A stretch of 64,000 nt of DNA from Nonomuraea sp. SYSU D8015 (GCF_008065375.1 NZ_VJYI01000002.1:310001-374000); one strand, 5' to 3'. Shown: positions 1 through 9,419, counted from the stretch's first letter. Numbers and translations: made by a program. Notes: generated from the letters alone by a model not told the origin.

Positions 1-1047
1 GACCGACTCGGCCCTGTCACGCATCGACACCAGCCCGAGCCCGCGCGACTCCGCCTGCTCGAAACCGCTGCCGTCGTCGCGCACGATCAACACCAGCTTG
101 CCGTCCTCGTACGACAGGCGCACGAGGACGTGCGTGGCCCCGGAGTGCCTGAGCGCGTTGTGCAGCGCCTCCTGGGCCACCCGCAGCACCGCCACCTCGA
201 CCGCCGAGTCCAGCGGCGGCAGCTCGGCGCACTCGAACGCGACCACGGACGGGTGGAGCCGGTCGAGCAGGCGCACGTGCTTGCGCAGCGTCTCGGACAG
301 CCCGTGCCGGTCGAGCTCGGCCGGGCGCAGCTCCACGATCACCGCGCGCAGCTCGGAGAGCGCCTCGCCGGCCAGGCGCTGGACGCGTTCGAGCTCCACG
401 GCGGCCTTGTCGGGGGCCTGTTCCAGCATCGCCCCCGCGGCCTGGGCGCTGAGTCGCAGCGAGAACAGCTTCTGCGTGACGGCGTCGTGCAGCTCTCTGG
501 CCACCCGGTTGCGCTCTTCCAGCATGGCCAGCTCGCGGCCGCGCTCGTAGAGCCTGGCGTTGGTCAGCGCGATCGCGGCGTGCGCGGCGAACAGCGTGAG
601 GAGGTCCTGGTCTTCCTGGGTGAAGCCGCCGGGCGTGCGCTTGTTGGCCAGGAAGATGATGCCGAGCACCTCCTCGCCGTCGCGGATGGGGACGCCGAGG
701 AAGTCTTTCATGACCGGGTGCGCCTTCGGCCAGTATTCGAACCTCGGGTCCTTGCGGATGTCGGGGAGCCTCGCGGGAGCCCCCTCGCGCAGCATCACGC
801 CGAGCATGCCATGCTGTCTCGGCAGCGGCCCGATGGCGTCCCACTGCTTGTCGGTGATGCCCTCGGCGACGAACTCGGCGAACGAGCCGTCGTCGTCGGG
901 CACGCCGAGCGCGGCGTAGCGGGCGTCGAGCAGGCGCTGCGCCGAGCGTACGATGACCTGCAGCACCTCCCGGACGGACAGGTGCCGGGTGACGGCGAGC
1001 ACCGCTGAGCTCACCGCCTGCAAGATCTCGTCTCGGTCGGCCCTCAC
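1..1047 (-). CDS. GAF-domain sensor histidine kinase, NarL/DegS type (partial, C-terminus outside window)
   Basis: Reading leftwards from a GTG at 1047 gives 349 codons that run off the window edge. Residues about 15-165 form a GAF domain. A HisKA_3 dimerisation/phosphoacceptor helix follows with the motif ARELHDAVTQ, where the His is the predicted phosphorylation site. An HATPase_c domain has the N-box EALHNALRHS and a G1 box VRDDGSGF. No membrane segment is seen, so it is probably a soluble kinase sensing through GAF. The start was chosen because AGGG sits just upstream; an in-frame GTG three codons earlier is possible. The response regulator is expected beyond the left edge. The family assignment is firm; the ligand cannot be told from the sequence. 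Confidence 0.9.
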   Translation of the reverse strand, partial: MRADRDEILQAVSSAVLAVTRHLSVREVLQVIVRSAQRLLDARYAALGVPDDDGSFAEFVAEGITDKQWDAIGPLPRQHGMLGVMLREGAPARLPDIRKDPRFEYWPKAHPVMKDFLGVPIRDGEEVLGIIFLANKRTPGGFTQEDQDLLTLFAAHAAIALTNARLYERGRELAMLEERNRVARELHDAVTQKLFSLRLSAQAAGAMLEQAPDKAAVELERVQRLAGEALSELRAVIVELRPAELDRHGLSETLRKHVRLLDRLHPSVVAFECAELPPLDSAVEVAVLRVAQEALHNALRHSGATHVLVRLSYEDGKLVLIVRDDGSGFEQAESRGLGLVSMRDRAESV

Positions 1048-1140
1048 GGCATCCACCCTATGGTCCTAGGACGAAGTGCCCAGCCCGGACGGACCTTCAG
1101 CCCGATGTCCGCCGTTCGCCGCGTTCCTAGCGTCGAAGCC

Positions 1141-1797
1141 ATGACGAACACCGCACTCATCACCGGCGCCTCCCGCGGACTCGGTCTCGCGCTGGCGCGG
1201 TCGCTGGCAGGTTCGGGCTGGAACCTCGTGCTCACCGCCCGCGGGGCGGACGACCTGAAGCGGGTCGCGGCCGAGCTGGGCGCCACCGCGATCCCGGGAG
1301 ACGTGGCCGACCCAGCGCACGTCGAGCGTCTGGCCCGGGCGGTGCCTGAGCTGGACCTGCTGGTCAACAACGCGAGCGACCTGGGCGTGACGCCGTTGCC
1401 GCCGCTGGCGGGATACCCGCTGGAGGCGTTCAGGGCACTGCTGGAGACGAACGTGACCGCTCCCCTCGCCCTCATCCAGGCCACGCTGCCGGCCCTGCGT
1501 TCCGCGAACGGCGCGATCGTGAACGTGACCTCCGACGCCGCCGCCGGCGCGTACGAGGGCTGGGGCGGCTACGGCGCCAGCAAGGCCGCACTGGAGCAGT
1601 TGTCGAACGTGCTGGCCGCCGAGGAGCCCGGCGTACGGGTCTGGTGGGTCGATCCGGGCGAGATGAACACGCGCATGCTCGCCGACGCCGTGGGCGCCGA
1701 GGAGGCGGCGTCCGCCACCGACCCGGCGAAGGTGGCCGCGACGCTGCACGAGCTGATCGGCTCCCGCCCGGCCAGCGGAAAAGTGAGCCTGCAATGA
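1141..1797 (+). CDS. SDR family NAD(P)-dependent oxidoreductase
   Basis: A 218-residue short-chain dehydrogenase/reductase. The N-terminal cofactor motif TGASRGLG and the catalytic YGASK (YxxxK) are both visible, with the LVNNAS motif between them. The ATG at 1141 places the Rossmann fold at the extreme N-terminus, as is usual for the family. The stop overlaps the start of the next gene (ATGA), so the two are translationally coupled. The substrate is unknown. The coupling to a QueA-like enzyme is positional only and does not show a shared pathway. Confidence 0.85.
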   Translation: MTNTALITGASRGLGLALARSLAGSGWNLVLTARGADDLKRVAAELGATAIPGDVADPAHVERLARAVPELDLLVNNASDLGVTPLPPLAGYPLEAFRALLETNVTAPLALIQATLPALRSANGAIVNVTSDAAAGAYEGWGGYGASKAALEQLSNVLAAEEPGVRVWWVDPGEMNTRMLADAVGAEEAASATDPAKVAATLHELIGSRPASGKVSLQ

Positions 1798-2804
1798 CCG
1801 TGGCACTCGACTTCGTCCTGCCGCCCGGCCTGTCGGCCCATGAGCCGCCCGAGGCCCGGGGGATGTCCAGGGACGCGGTACGGCTGATGGTCTCGCGCGG
1901 CGACTCGGCCCCCGAGCACCACCGGTTCCTGGACCTGCCGAAGCTGCTCGACCCGGGGGACCTCATCGTGGTCAACAACTCGGCGACGCTGCCCGCGGCG
2001 ATCAGGCTGGACCGGCTGGCCGTGCACTTCTCCACCGCGAGGGAGGACGGCACGTGGCTGATCGAGCTGCGCCGGCGCACCGCGAAGGCGTCCGAACCGT
2101 ACGGCGGGGGCGAGGCCGGCGAGTGGCTGCCGCTCCCCGGGGGGGCCACGCTGCGGCTGATCGAGCGGGAGACGCCGCGGCTGTGGCGGGCACAGCTGGA
2201 TCGCGACGTGGAGCCCTACCTGCGCGCGTACGGGGTCCCGATCCGCTACTCGTACGTGGGGAAGGACTGGCCGATCGAGGCCTACCAGACCGTGTTCGCG
2301 ACCGTACCGGGCAGCGCGGAGATGCCGAGCGCGGCGCGGCCGTTCACCGCGGACCTGGTGACGGCGCTCGTGGCGCGCGGCGTCGGGATCGCGCCGATCA
2401 CCCTGCACACGGGGGTGGCCTCGCCGGAGAAGGACGAGCCGCCGTACGCGGAGCGGTACGAGGTGCCCGCCTTCACCGCGCGGCTGGTCAACCTGGCGCT
2501 CCGGAGCGGCAACCGGGTGGTGGCGGCGGGCACGACCGTCGTACGGGCCCTGGAGACGGCCGTCGGCGCGGACGGGCTGGTGGCCGGGGCGGCGGGCTGG
2601 ACCCGGCACGTCGTCACACCCGAGAGCGGCGTGCGGGCCGTCACCGGGTTGATCACCGGTCTGCACGAGCCGCGCTCCAGCCACCTGCTGATGCTGACCG
2701 CGATCGCGGGCGAACCGGCGCTGGCGAAGGCGTACGAGGAGGCGCTACGGGAGGGATACTTGTGGCACGAGTTCGGCGACACACACCTGATTCTAAAGAA
2801 ATAG
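1794..2804 (+). CDS. queA: QueA-like S-adenosylmethionine:tRNA ribosyltransferase-isomerase
   Basis: 336 residues, close to the usual 340-360 of QueA, the enzyme that transfers and isomerises the ribose of AdoMet onto 7-aminomethyl-7-deazaguanine in tRNA to give epoxyqueuosine. Family landmarks are visible: an early FLDLPKLLDPGDL followed by VVNNS, a central GVGIAPITLHTG, and a late GLHEPRSSHLLML. Asn occupies the place of the more usual NDT. It overlaps the SDR gene by four bases. No tgt, queG or other queuosine gene is seen in the window, so a salvage role or a divergent QueA-like function remains open. Confidence 0.8.
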   Translation: MTVALDFVLPPGLSAHEPPEARGMSRDAVRLMVSRGDSAPEHHRFLDLPKLLDPGDLIVVNNSATLPAAIRLDRLAVHFSTAREDGTWLIELRRRTAKASEPYGGGEAGEWLPLPGGATLRLIERETPRLWRAQLDRDVEPYLRAYGVPIRYSYVGKDWPIEAYQTVFATVPGSAEMPSAARPFTADLVTALVARGVGIAPITLHTGVASPEKDEPPYAERYEVPAFTARLVNLALRSGNRVVAAGTTVVRALETAVGADGLVAGAAGWTRHVVTPESGVRAVTGLITGLHEPRSSHLLMLTAIAGEPALAKAYEEALREGYLWHEFGDTHLILKK

Positions 2805-2902
2805 TCTTTACATAGATTTTGCCACCGTGATAGGAACAGCCGACGTTTACGGGGGCTTGATCGAAACGCGTCCCCGTGCCCTTTTCTCACCGGAGACGTT
2901 GA

Positions 2903-3460
2903 ATGCGCAACTCCCTTCCCAAGGTCGCCACGCTGGCAGCGCTGGCCGGCGCCCTGCTCATCCCGGCTGTTCCCGCTTCCGCCGCCGCTGCCCCGGTCGC
3001 CGCCAAGGCCGCGGCCGCGGATCCGTACTCGGCTTTCGACGTCAAGGTGAAGGCGTCCAAGACGGCCAAGGCCGGCGGAAAGATCAAATACACCATCGTC
3101 GCCACCAACAAGGGCCCGCACTACGCCGACGCGTGGTTCGTCGGCGGCGAGTTCCCCAAGGGCGTCGACATGAAGAGCATCAGGTACGACACCAACCACT
3201 CGAAGATGAGGTGTGAGCTCGTCTCGGCCCGCGCGTTCTGGTGCCCGCCGACCGAGGTCATCGAGGTGGGCGACTCGGTCACCCTCGCCTTCTATGCGAA
3301 ACTGAAGAAGTCCGCCAAGGGCACGCAGAAGGCGACGATCGGCATCGTCTCCTACAACTTCGACCAGGGCATGGAGAACTTGAACAAGGAGGAGCTGGAT
3401 CGCCTCGGCGTCCCCCGCTTCGGCTTCGAGAAGTCCGTCAAGACCAAGGTCGTTCGCTGA
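2903..3460 (+). CDS. Secreted DUF11-like protein
   Basis: 185 residues. The N-terminus is a Sec signal peptide: basic MRNS, a hydrophobic Ala/Leu core, then an Ala-rich stretch with an ASA-type cleavage site near residue 27. The mature part is a single beta-rich domain resembling the DUF11/Ig-like repeats of surface proteins, with the KAGGKIKYTI and VGDSVTLAFYAKL patterns typical of that fold. Two Cys residues (in MRCEL and FWCPP) could form a disulfide. ATG 2903 has GGAG seven bases upstream. It is monocistronic and probably exported; binding partner unknown. Confidence 0.7.
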   Translation: MRNSLPKVATLAALAGALLIPAVPASAAAAPVAAKAAAADPYSAFDVKVKASKTAKAGGKIKYTIVATNKGPHYADAWFVGGEFPKGVDMKSIRYDTNHSKMRCELVSARAFWCPPTEVIEVGDSVTLAFYAKLKKSAKGTQKATIGIVSYNFDQGMENLNKEELDRLGVPRFGFEKSVKTKVVR

Positions 3461-3529
3461 GCCCGTGCCCGGTCCGAATGCCGCACCTGCTGCGCGACCA
3501 TCGGACCGGGCGCAGTACCGTGGCTGGAT

Positions 3530-4750
3530 GTGGACCAGCGCACCCTCCTGATCACCCTCACCGGCCCTGACCGGCCCGGTGTCACGTCGCGTCTTTTCTC
3601 CGTCCTGTCCGGCTTCCCCGTGACGGTCTCGGACATCGAGCAGGTCGTCATCCGAGGCCGGCTCACGCTCGGCGTGCTCGTCGCGTACGCGGGCGGGCCG
3701 TCGACCGGCACCGGCACGACACTCGGAGCCATGTGGACCGCCGTCGAGCGGGTGGCGGAGGACCTCGGCATGGAGGTCGAGCTCTCCACCGGCTCCCAGG
3801 CCAAGGAGCAGCGCCGCCGCGGCCGTCTGTCGGTCAGCGTGCTCGGCGCCACGCTCCAGCCGGCCGCGATCGCCGGCATCGCCGGGCGCATCGCCGCCGC
3901 CGGCGCGAACATCGACCGCATCGAACGCCTCGCCCAGTGGCCGGTCACCTGCATCGAGATGTCGGTCTCCGGCGCCGACCCCGACGCGCTACGGGTCGAG
4001 CTGGCCGCCGAGGCCGCCGCCCAAGAGGTGGACGTGGCCGTTCAGCGCACCGGCCTGTCGCGGCGGGCCAAGCGGCTGATCGTCATGGACGTCGACTCCA
4101 CCCTCATCCAGGGCGAGGTCATCGAGCTGCTGGCGGCCCACGCCGGGTGCCTGGACGAGGTCGCCCGGGTCACCGAGCACGCCATGCGCGGCGAGCTGGA
4201 CTTCGCCGAGTCGCTGCGCAAGCGGGTGGCGCTGCTCGAAGGGCTGCCGGCCGAGGTGTTCGAGCACGTGCGCAAGGAGGTCGTGCTCACGCCGGGCGCC
4301 CGTACGCTGGTGCGCACGCTCAAGCGGCTCGACTACCGCTTCGCCATCGTCAGCGGCGGCTTCACCCAGATCACCGACGGCCTGGTCGAGGAGCTGGGCA
4401 TCGACTACTCCGCCGCGAACGTCCTGGAGGTCGTCGACGGGCGGCTCACCGGCCGGGTCGTCGGCGAGATCGTCGACCGGCCGGGCAAGGCGAGGGCGCT
4501 GGAGCGCTTCGCGCGCGAGGCCGGCCTGCCGATCTCCCAAACCGTGGCCATCGGCGACGGGGCCAACGACCTCGACATGATCGCGGCCGCCGGGCTCGGC
4601 ATCGCGTTCAACGCCAAGCCGGTCGTCCGGCAGGCCGCGGACACAGCCGTCAACACCCCGTACCTCGACTCCATCCTCTACCTGCTGGGGATCTCACGGG
4701 ACGAGGTGGAGGCTGCCGACGCCGAGGACGGCGCGCTCGCGGCGCGCTGA
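3530..4750 (+). CDS. serB: Phosphoserine phosphatase SerB
   Basis: 406 residues starting at GTG 3530. It dephosphorylates phosphoserine in the last step of serine synthesis. Residues about 1-170 are two ACT-type regulatory domains, the first opening with TGPDRPGVTS. The catalytic HAD domain follows with motif I DVDSTLIQ (nucleophile and acid Asp), motif II in IVSGGF, and motif III GDGANDLDMI. The length and ACT-ACT-HAD layout match actinobacterial SerB2-type enzymes, in which serine feedback acts through ACT. It ends eight bases before the convergent sixA stop. Confidence 0.93.
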   Translation: MDQRTLLITLTGPDRPGVTSRLFSVLSGFPVTVSDIEQVVIRGRLTLGVLVAYAGGPSTGTGTTLGAMWTAVERVAEDLGMEVELSTGSQAKEQRRRGRLSVSVLGATLQPAAIAGIAGRIAAAGANIDRIERLAQWPVTCIEMSVSGADPDALRVELAAEAAAQEVDVAVQRTGLSRRAKRLIVMDVDSTLIQGEVIELLAAHAGCLDEVARVTEHAMRGELDFAESLRKRVALLEGLPAEVFEHVRKEVVLTPGARTLVRTLKRLDYRFAIVSGGFTQITDGLVEELGIDYSAANVLEVVDGRLTGRVVGEIVDRPGKARALERFAREAGLPISQTVAIGDGANDLDMIAAAGLGIAFNAKPVVRQAADTAVNTPYLDSILYLLGISRDEVEAADAEDGALAAR

Positions 4751-4758
4751 GGCCCCGC

Positions 4759-5226
4759 CTAGCTCTCCTTCGGATCCCAGCGCGTGATCAGACGACACTC
4801 CCCCGGATACAGGTCCGCCCACGCCGACTCGACCTCGATCACCGCGAACGCCCCCGGCCGGAAGGCGTAGTCGCCTCCGGCCAGGCCCAGGGCCAGCTCG
4901 TGGACGCCCGGGTTGTGCCCGCACAGCACCACGGTGCCCAGCTCGGGATCAGACCGGCGGACGAGCTCCAGCAGCTCTTCCGGGTAGGCCTCGTAAATGT
5001 CGCGCTCGTAGCTGATTTCTGCCTCGGGGAAGGCGATCTCGGCGGTGCGCCTGGTCCTGACCGCCGGCGAGCAGAGCACCACGTCCGGCCGGAGGCCGGC
5101 CGCCCTGATCTCGTCACCCGCCCGCTTGGCGTCCTGCTCCCCGCGGTCCGTCAACGGCCGCTCCCGGTCGGCCAGGCCGGGGACCTGGGCGGCTTTCGCA
5201 TGCCGCAACACGATCAATGTGCGCAC
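4759..5226 (-). CDS. sixA: SixA-type phosphohistidine phosphatase
   Basis: 155 residues from GTG 5226, the usual size of SixA. The histidine-phosphatase (phosphoglycerate mutase-like) signature is LRHAKA at residue about 6, with the second catalytic His in VLCGHNPGV. The reading frame extends upstream of GTG 5226, but that part is out of character for the family and overlaps the neighbouring small gene, so the shorter start is used. SixA enzymes remove phosphate from His in phosphorelays or phosphotransfer proteins; the target here is unknown. Confidence 0.85.
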   Translation of the reverse strand: MRTLIVLRHAKAAQVPGLADRERPLTDRGEQDAKRAGDEIRAAGLRPDVVLCSPAVRTRRTAEIAFPEAEISYERDIYEAYPEELLELVRRSDPELGTVVLCGHNPGVHELALGLAGGDYAFRPGAFAVIEVESAWADLYPGECRLITRWDPKES

Positions 5227-5230
5227 CGGA

Positions 5231-5347
5231 TCATCCTGTCCTCGAGGCCCAGGTGGCCAGTGCGACGAGCACGGCCAGGATGACGAGCATGGCCAGCAGA
5301 ATGAGGCCCAGGGTCTTACCGCCGCTGGGCTGCTTGTCATCTTCCAC
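5231..5347 (-). CDS. Small single-pass membrane protein
   Basis: A 38-residue reading frame from GTG 5347. It has a short polar N-terminus (EDDKQPSGGK) followed by one strongly hydrophobic helix rich in Leu, Ile, Val and Ala, and ends with Arg-Thr-Gly. It stops four bases before the sixA start, which suggests co-transcription. A GGGAAAC stretch upstream could serve as a weak ribosome-binding site. No family is recognised. It may be a membrane anchor or partner for SixA, but that is inference from position. Confidence 0.55.
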   Translation of the reverse strand: MEDDKQPSGGKTLGLILLAMLVILAVLVALATWASRTG

Positions 5348-5578
5348 GTGCCCAGTTTCCCATCGCGGGTTCCCGGTGCCACGCCCACCTACCGAACCGG
5401 CCTCCGGCGGCTGTTCGAATGCGGTGTGCGCCCGCCCCGGCACGGGCGCACACCCGCACTGCGCCCCCCGCCAAGCGAGCTCGGCCCGACCGAGCCCGCC
5501 AAGCGAGCTGCGTGCCGGCACCACATCGCCGCCAACGAGGAAACGCCCACAGTCCACTGCGCGGCGCTAAATGCACAA

Positions 5579-5612
5579 AAACGCCCGCTCCCACACACGG
5601 GAGCGGGCGTTT
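5579..5612 (-). terminator. Rho-independent terminator of hppA
   Basis: A perfect 14-bp inverted repeat (arms 5579-5592 and 5599-5612) with a 6-base loop. Read on the minus strand it is followed by a run of five T, the layout of an intrinsic terminator, and lies just past the hppA stop. Confidence 0.9.
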
Positions 5613-5629
5613 CGCTTTCTGAAGCGGGG

Positions 5630-7951
5630 TTACGACGCGACGGTCTCCTGCTCGCGATCGTTGTCGTTGTCGGCCGCCGGCTCGATGGCCACCGACCGCC
5701 GCTTGGACACGATGATCGCGCCGACCACCACGGCCACCGCCACCACCGTGACGACGATCCGCACCGCCGGGTTGCCCGCGTACAGGACCACCGCCGGAGC
5801 GACCAGCAGCGCCACCAGGTTCATCACCTTGATGAGCGGGTTGATCGCCGGCCCGGCCGTGTCCTTGAACGGGTCGCCGACCGTGTCGCCGATGACCGTC
5901 GCGGCGTGCGCCTCGGAGCCCTTGCCGCCATGGTGCCCGTCCTCGACCAGCTTCTTGGCGTTGTCCCATGCGCCACCGGAGTTCGCGAGGAACACGGCCA
6001 TCAGCGTGCCGCAGGCGATCGCCCCCGCCAGGAACGCGCCCAGCGGCGCGTACCCGAGGGCGAAACCGACCGCGATAGGCGTCATGATCGCCAGCAGGCC
6101 GGGCGTGGCCAGCTCGCGGAGCGAGTCGCGGGTGCAGATGTCCACGACGCGGCCGTACTCCGGCTTCACCGTGCCGTCCATGATTCCCGGGTTCTTACGG
6201 AACTGGTCGCGTACCTCGAAGACGACCCGCATCGCCGCACGCCCGACCGCCGTGATCGCCAGGCCCGAGAACAGGAACACGACCGAGGCTCCGACGATCA
6301 GGCCGACCAGGACGTTCGGGTTGTCGATGCCGAGGCTGAAGTTCTGGAACTGGCCGAGCGCGCCCTTGATCGCCGCGTCCGCCTTGGCCAGCTCGCTCTC
6401 GACGGCGGTCCTGAAGGCGCCGAACAACGCGGTCGCCGCGAGCACGGCCGTGGCGATCGCGATGCCCTTGGTGATCGCCTTGGTGGTGTTGCCGACGGCG
6501 TCCAGGCTGGTGAGCACGCGGGCGCCGTCGCCCTCGACGTCGCCCGACATCTCGGCGATGCCCTGGGCGTTGTCGGAGACCGGGCCGAAGGTGTCCATGG
6601 ACACGATGACGCCGACCGTGGTCAGCAGGCCGGTGCCGGCCAGGGCCACCGCGAACAGCGCGAGCGTCACGTTGCCGAAGCCGAGCAGGAACGCGCCGTA
6701 GACCGCGCCGCCGATGATCAGGGCCGAGTAGACGGCCGACTCCAGGCCGACGCTGATGCCGGCCAGGATGACGGTCGCGGGGCCGGTGCGCGAGCTCTCG
6801 CCGATCTCGCGTACGGGACGCCGGTTGGTCTCGGTGAAGTAGCCGGTCAGCAGCTGGATGGCGCTGGCCAGCACCAGGCCGATGAGGACCGCGCCGACGG
6901 CGATGATCCGCGGGTCGGCGTCGGACTGGACGGTGGCGTCGGTCAGGGCGGCGAAGCTGTCCGGCAGATACAGGACCGCGGCCACCGTCACCAGCACCGC
7001 AGAGATCGCGGCCGAGATGAAGAAGCTGCGGTTGATCGCGGCCATGCCGTTGCGGTCGTTGTCGCGCATCCGGGTGACGAAGATGCCGATGATCGCCGTG
7101 ATCACACCGATCATCGGGACGATGAGGGGGAACACCAGCCCCTCTTCGCCGAAGGCCGCCCGGCCCAGGATGAGGCTGGCGACCAGCATGACCGCGTACG
7201 ACTCGAACAGGTCGGCCGCCATGCCCGCGCAGTCGCCGACGTTGTCGCCGACGTTGTCCGCGATGGTGGCGGCGTTGCGCGGGTCGTCCTCGGGGATGCC
7301 CTGCTCGACCTTGCCGACCAGGTCGGCGCCGACGTCGGCGGCCTTGGTGAAGATGCCGCCGCCGACTCGCATGAACATCGCCAGCAGCGCGGCCCCGAAC
7401 CCGAACCCTTCGAGCACGCCGGGCGCGTCGCCCTGGTAGATGAACACGACCACGGCCGCGCCGAGCAGGCCGAGGCCCACGGTGAACATGCCGGCCACGC
7501 CACCGGTACGGAACGCGATGCGCATGGCGCGCTTCTCGCCCTCGTCGTTGGCCGCGGCGGCGACGCGGACGTTCCCGCGCACGGCCAGCCACATGCCTAT
7601 GAATCCGGTCAGCGCGGAGAACACCGCCCCGACCACGAAGAAGATCGAACGCCCGATGCGGACGTCCGTCTCCCCGGGTAGCAGGAGCAACAGGAAGGGA
7701 ATAATGACGACGAAGATCGCCAACGTGCGGAACTGGCGCGCCAGATAGGCGGCGGCGCCTTCTTGTACGGCACGGGCGATATTTTGCATGCGCTCGGTGC
7801 CCTGGCCGGCGGCCAGCACTTCGCGTACGAGGCCGCCCGCGACGGCCAGCGCGATCAGTGCGACCGCGGCGACCACGATCACGATGGTGAGATTGTTTCC
7901 GCTCAGGACCAGATTGGACGCTGGCTCCGCTGCCAGCATGTGCCTGCTCAT
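5630..7951 (-). CDS. hppA: K+-independent membrane pyrophosphatase (proton pump)
   Basis: 773 residues, polytopic (about 16 hydrophobic segments). It couples pyrophosphate hydrolysis to proton export. The family signature GGGIFTKAADVGADLVGK and acidic Mg-PPi motifs such as DNVGDNVGD are present. GNTTKA carries Lys where K+-dependent enzymes have Ala, so this is the K+-independent class. ATG 7951 was chosen over an earlier in-frame start because GAGGAG lies five bases upstream. It is expressed alone, with its own terminator. The upstream region is long and AT-richer than average. Confidence 0.95.
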   Translation of the reverse strand: MSRHMLAAEPASNLVLSGNNLTIVIVVAAVALIALAVAGGLVREVLAAGQGTERMQNIARAVQEGAAAYLARQFRTLAIFVVIIPFLLLLLPGETDVRIGRSIFFVVGAVFSALTGFIGMWLAVRGNVRVAAAANDEGEKRAMRIAFRTGGVAGMFTVGLGLLGAAVVVFIYQGDAPGVLEGFGFGAALLAMFMRVGGGIFTKAADVGADLVGKVEQGIPEDDPRNAATIADNVGDNVGDCAGMAADLFESYAVMLVASLILGRAAFGEEGLVFPLIVPMIGVITAIIGIFVTRMRDNDRNGMAAINRSFFISAAISAVLVTVAAVLYLPDSFAALTDATVQSDADPRIIAVGAVLIGLVLASAIQLLTGYFTETNRRPVREIGESSRTGPATVILAGISVGLESAVYSALIIGGAVYGAFLLGFGNVTLALFAVALAGTGLLTTVGVIVSMDTFGPVSDNAQGIAEMSGDVEGDGARVLTSLDAVGNTTKAITKGIAIATAVLAATALFGAFRTAVESELAKADAAIKGALGQFQNFSLGIDNPNVLVGLIVGASVVFLFSGLAITAVGRAAMRVVFEVRDQFRKNPGIMDGTVKPEYGRVVDICTRDSLRELATPGLLAIMTPIAVGFALGYAPLGAFLAGAIACGTLMAVFLANSGGAWDNAKKLVEDGHHGGKGSEAHAATVIGDTVGDPFKDTAGPAINPLIKVMNLVALLVAPAVVLYAGNPAVRIVVTVVAVAVVVGAIIVSKRRSVAIEPAADNDNDREQETVAS

Positions 7952-8621
7952 CGTTCTCCTCGGCAAGACCGGTCGTCCTGCCCGGGCGGTGCCTCCCGGC
8001 TACCTCGGCGGGTGTTGCGGCACCATCCGGGTTGTGGGTGCCGCTTCCGGTTGAATCCGCGTTCCGCCGGATCACCTTGGCCGGTGCCGGGAGTCTACGC
8101 AGGCAGGGAACGGATATGAAGGCTCCGAAGGTCACTAATTATGCGTGTGTCCAGTAAGTCCCTGACAGTGCCCCGATTTGGGTTCTGACAAGTGGAATTT
8201 CTCCTGGTTTACGGTCATGACAAGCCACCAATATGGTGGGACCGAAACGTGGGATTGGATCAAGGCCGAGGCTGTCGCCGCCCAGGCCTCGGCTGGGCCT
8301 CTTACGCCCCATCAGCCACTGCCGCACGACCCGTTCCGCATCAAGCCGGCACACTGTCCGGCGACGTCGACCCCACGCCGGCCTCCGCCTCCGTCTTCGG
8401 TGCCGACCGACAGCTCGTCCTCACCAGAGCTGTGGCGGGGTCACCGTCGCGCGGCCTATGTAATGACCGTCCCGCCGGCGGGCGTGTTCGTAGACGTCGC
8501 GTTCCTGCCCGTAGCCGCCTGCTGTTGCCGGTCGTGACGGGCGATGGCGCAAGCTTTGCTCTCCGACATCGGCGATGACAACCCATACTGACCGGCGGTG
8601 CCCGAAAGATCCGTTCTTGGC
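7952..8621. other. Gene-free region upstream of hppA
   Basis: About 670 bases with no convincing gene. Reading frames here lack family features. Positions about 8125-8245 are AT-richer than the surroundings and probably hold the hppA promoter; a CATAAT hexamer on the minus strand near 8135 is a possible -10 element but no clear -35 matches it. A 6-bp inverted repeat (8225-8230/8234-8239) lies nearby. Confidence 0.5.
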
Positions 8622-9419
8622 CTAGTAGCGGCCGAGGGTGCCGCGGCGTCGGGCGAGGTGTTCGAGCCGGTTGAACAGGAGCACCCCGGCGGCCGTGATG
8701 AGCAGCGGCTGGGCCAGCAGCCAGCCGAGACCCCAGCCGGTGGGGAGCGCGGTCAGGGAATGGCCACCGAGCAGGATGTCCCGCATCGCCTCGATGCCGG
8801 GCGCGATGGGTACGATCAGCCGGCTGAGGAAAGCGATCGGATCAGGCATGACGGCCAGGGGGACCAGGGTGCCGCCGGCGATGGCGTAGACGGCCACGGA
8901 CAACTGGGTGATGATCTCGATGCGCTTGAACACCAGGGTCAGCCCGCACAGGATCAGGGCCAGTCCGCAGGTGCCCAGCACGATGGAGGCCAGCGGCACG
9001 ATCACCTGAGCGTCGAAGGGCAGCCGCGCGCCCTGGACGGTGACGGCGGCGGCGCCGGTGACCAAGACGGCCAGCGCGGTGGGCAGGGCCGCGATCACGG
9101 CGGCGACCTGCCGGCCGAGGATGCTCGCGGCCGAGGGCAGCGGAGTCAGGTACGTCTGCTCCAGGACACCGGACTGGATGTCGCCCAGATAACTCCAGAA
9201 CACCCGGTTGACCTGCTCATGGATGAAGGTCAGCGCCACCATGCCGAGCAGCACCGGCAGCAGCAGGTCCGCACGCAGCTGCCCACGTCCCATGAACAGC
9301 ACGATGAGCAGGTAGAAGAGCGGAAACGTGATCATCTGGATGACGGTTTCGCGCCGGCCTGCGAGCAGATTGAGCAGTCCCTTGCGGACTTCTGCGGCGA
9401 AGCCGCGGGCGAAGGTCAT
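8622..9419 (-). CDS. ABC-2 type transporter permease
   Basis: 265 residues with six predicted membrane helices, and a conserved ABC-2 permease pattern: a first helix after KGLLNLLAGRRE, the amphipathic segment ending in EQTYLTPLP, and a C-terminal helix with an Arg-rich tail. ATG 9419 overlaps the stop of the preceding permease (ATGA). With its partner permease and the ATPase upstream it should form a heteromeric exporter. The substrate is unknown; a drug, lipid or small peptide is typical for the class. Confidence 0.85.
   Translation of the reverse strand: MTFARGFAAEVRKGLLNLLAGRRETVIQMITFPLFYLLIVLFMGRGQLRADLLLPVLLGMVALTFIHEQVNRVFWSYLGDIQSGVLEQTYLTPLPSAASILGRQVAAVIAALPTALAVLVTGAAAVTVQGARLPFDAQVIVPLASIVLGTCGLALILCGLTLVFKRIEIITQLSVAVYAIAGGTLVPLAVMPDPIAFLSRLIVPIAPGIEAMRDILLGGHSLTALPTGWGLGWLLAQPLLITAAGVLLFNRLEHLARRRGTLGRY

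Noticed and set aside
3733..5283. A 516-codon open frame on the plus strand across serB and sixA
   Set aside because: Arg/His/Pro-rich translation with no family features; it is the shadow of serB in another frame, made possible by high GC at third positions.
5045..7681. An 878-codon open frame opposite hppA
   Set aside because: Antisense shadow; extremely rich in Asp, Arg, His and Gly, while the opposite strand encodes a complete pyrophosphatase with all motifs.
8178..8578. Overlapping short plus-strand frames upstream of hppA
   Set aside because: Three frames are open at once and none shows family features; likely chance.
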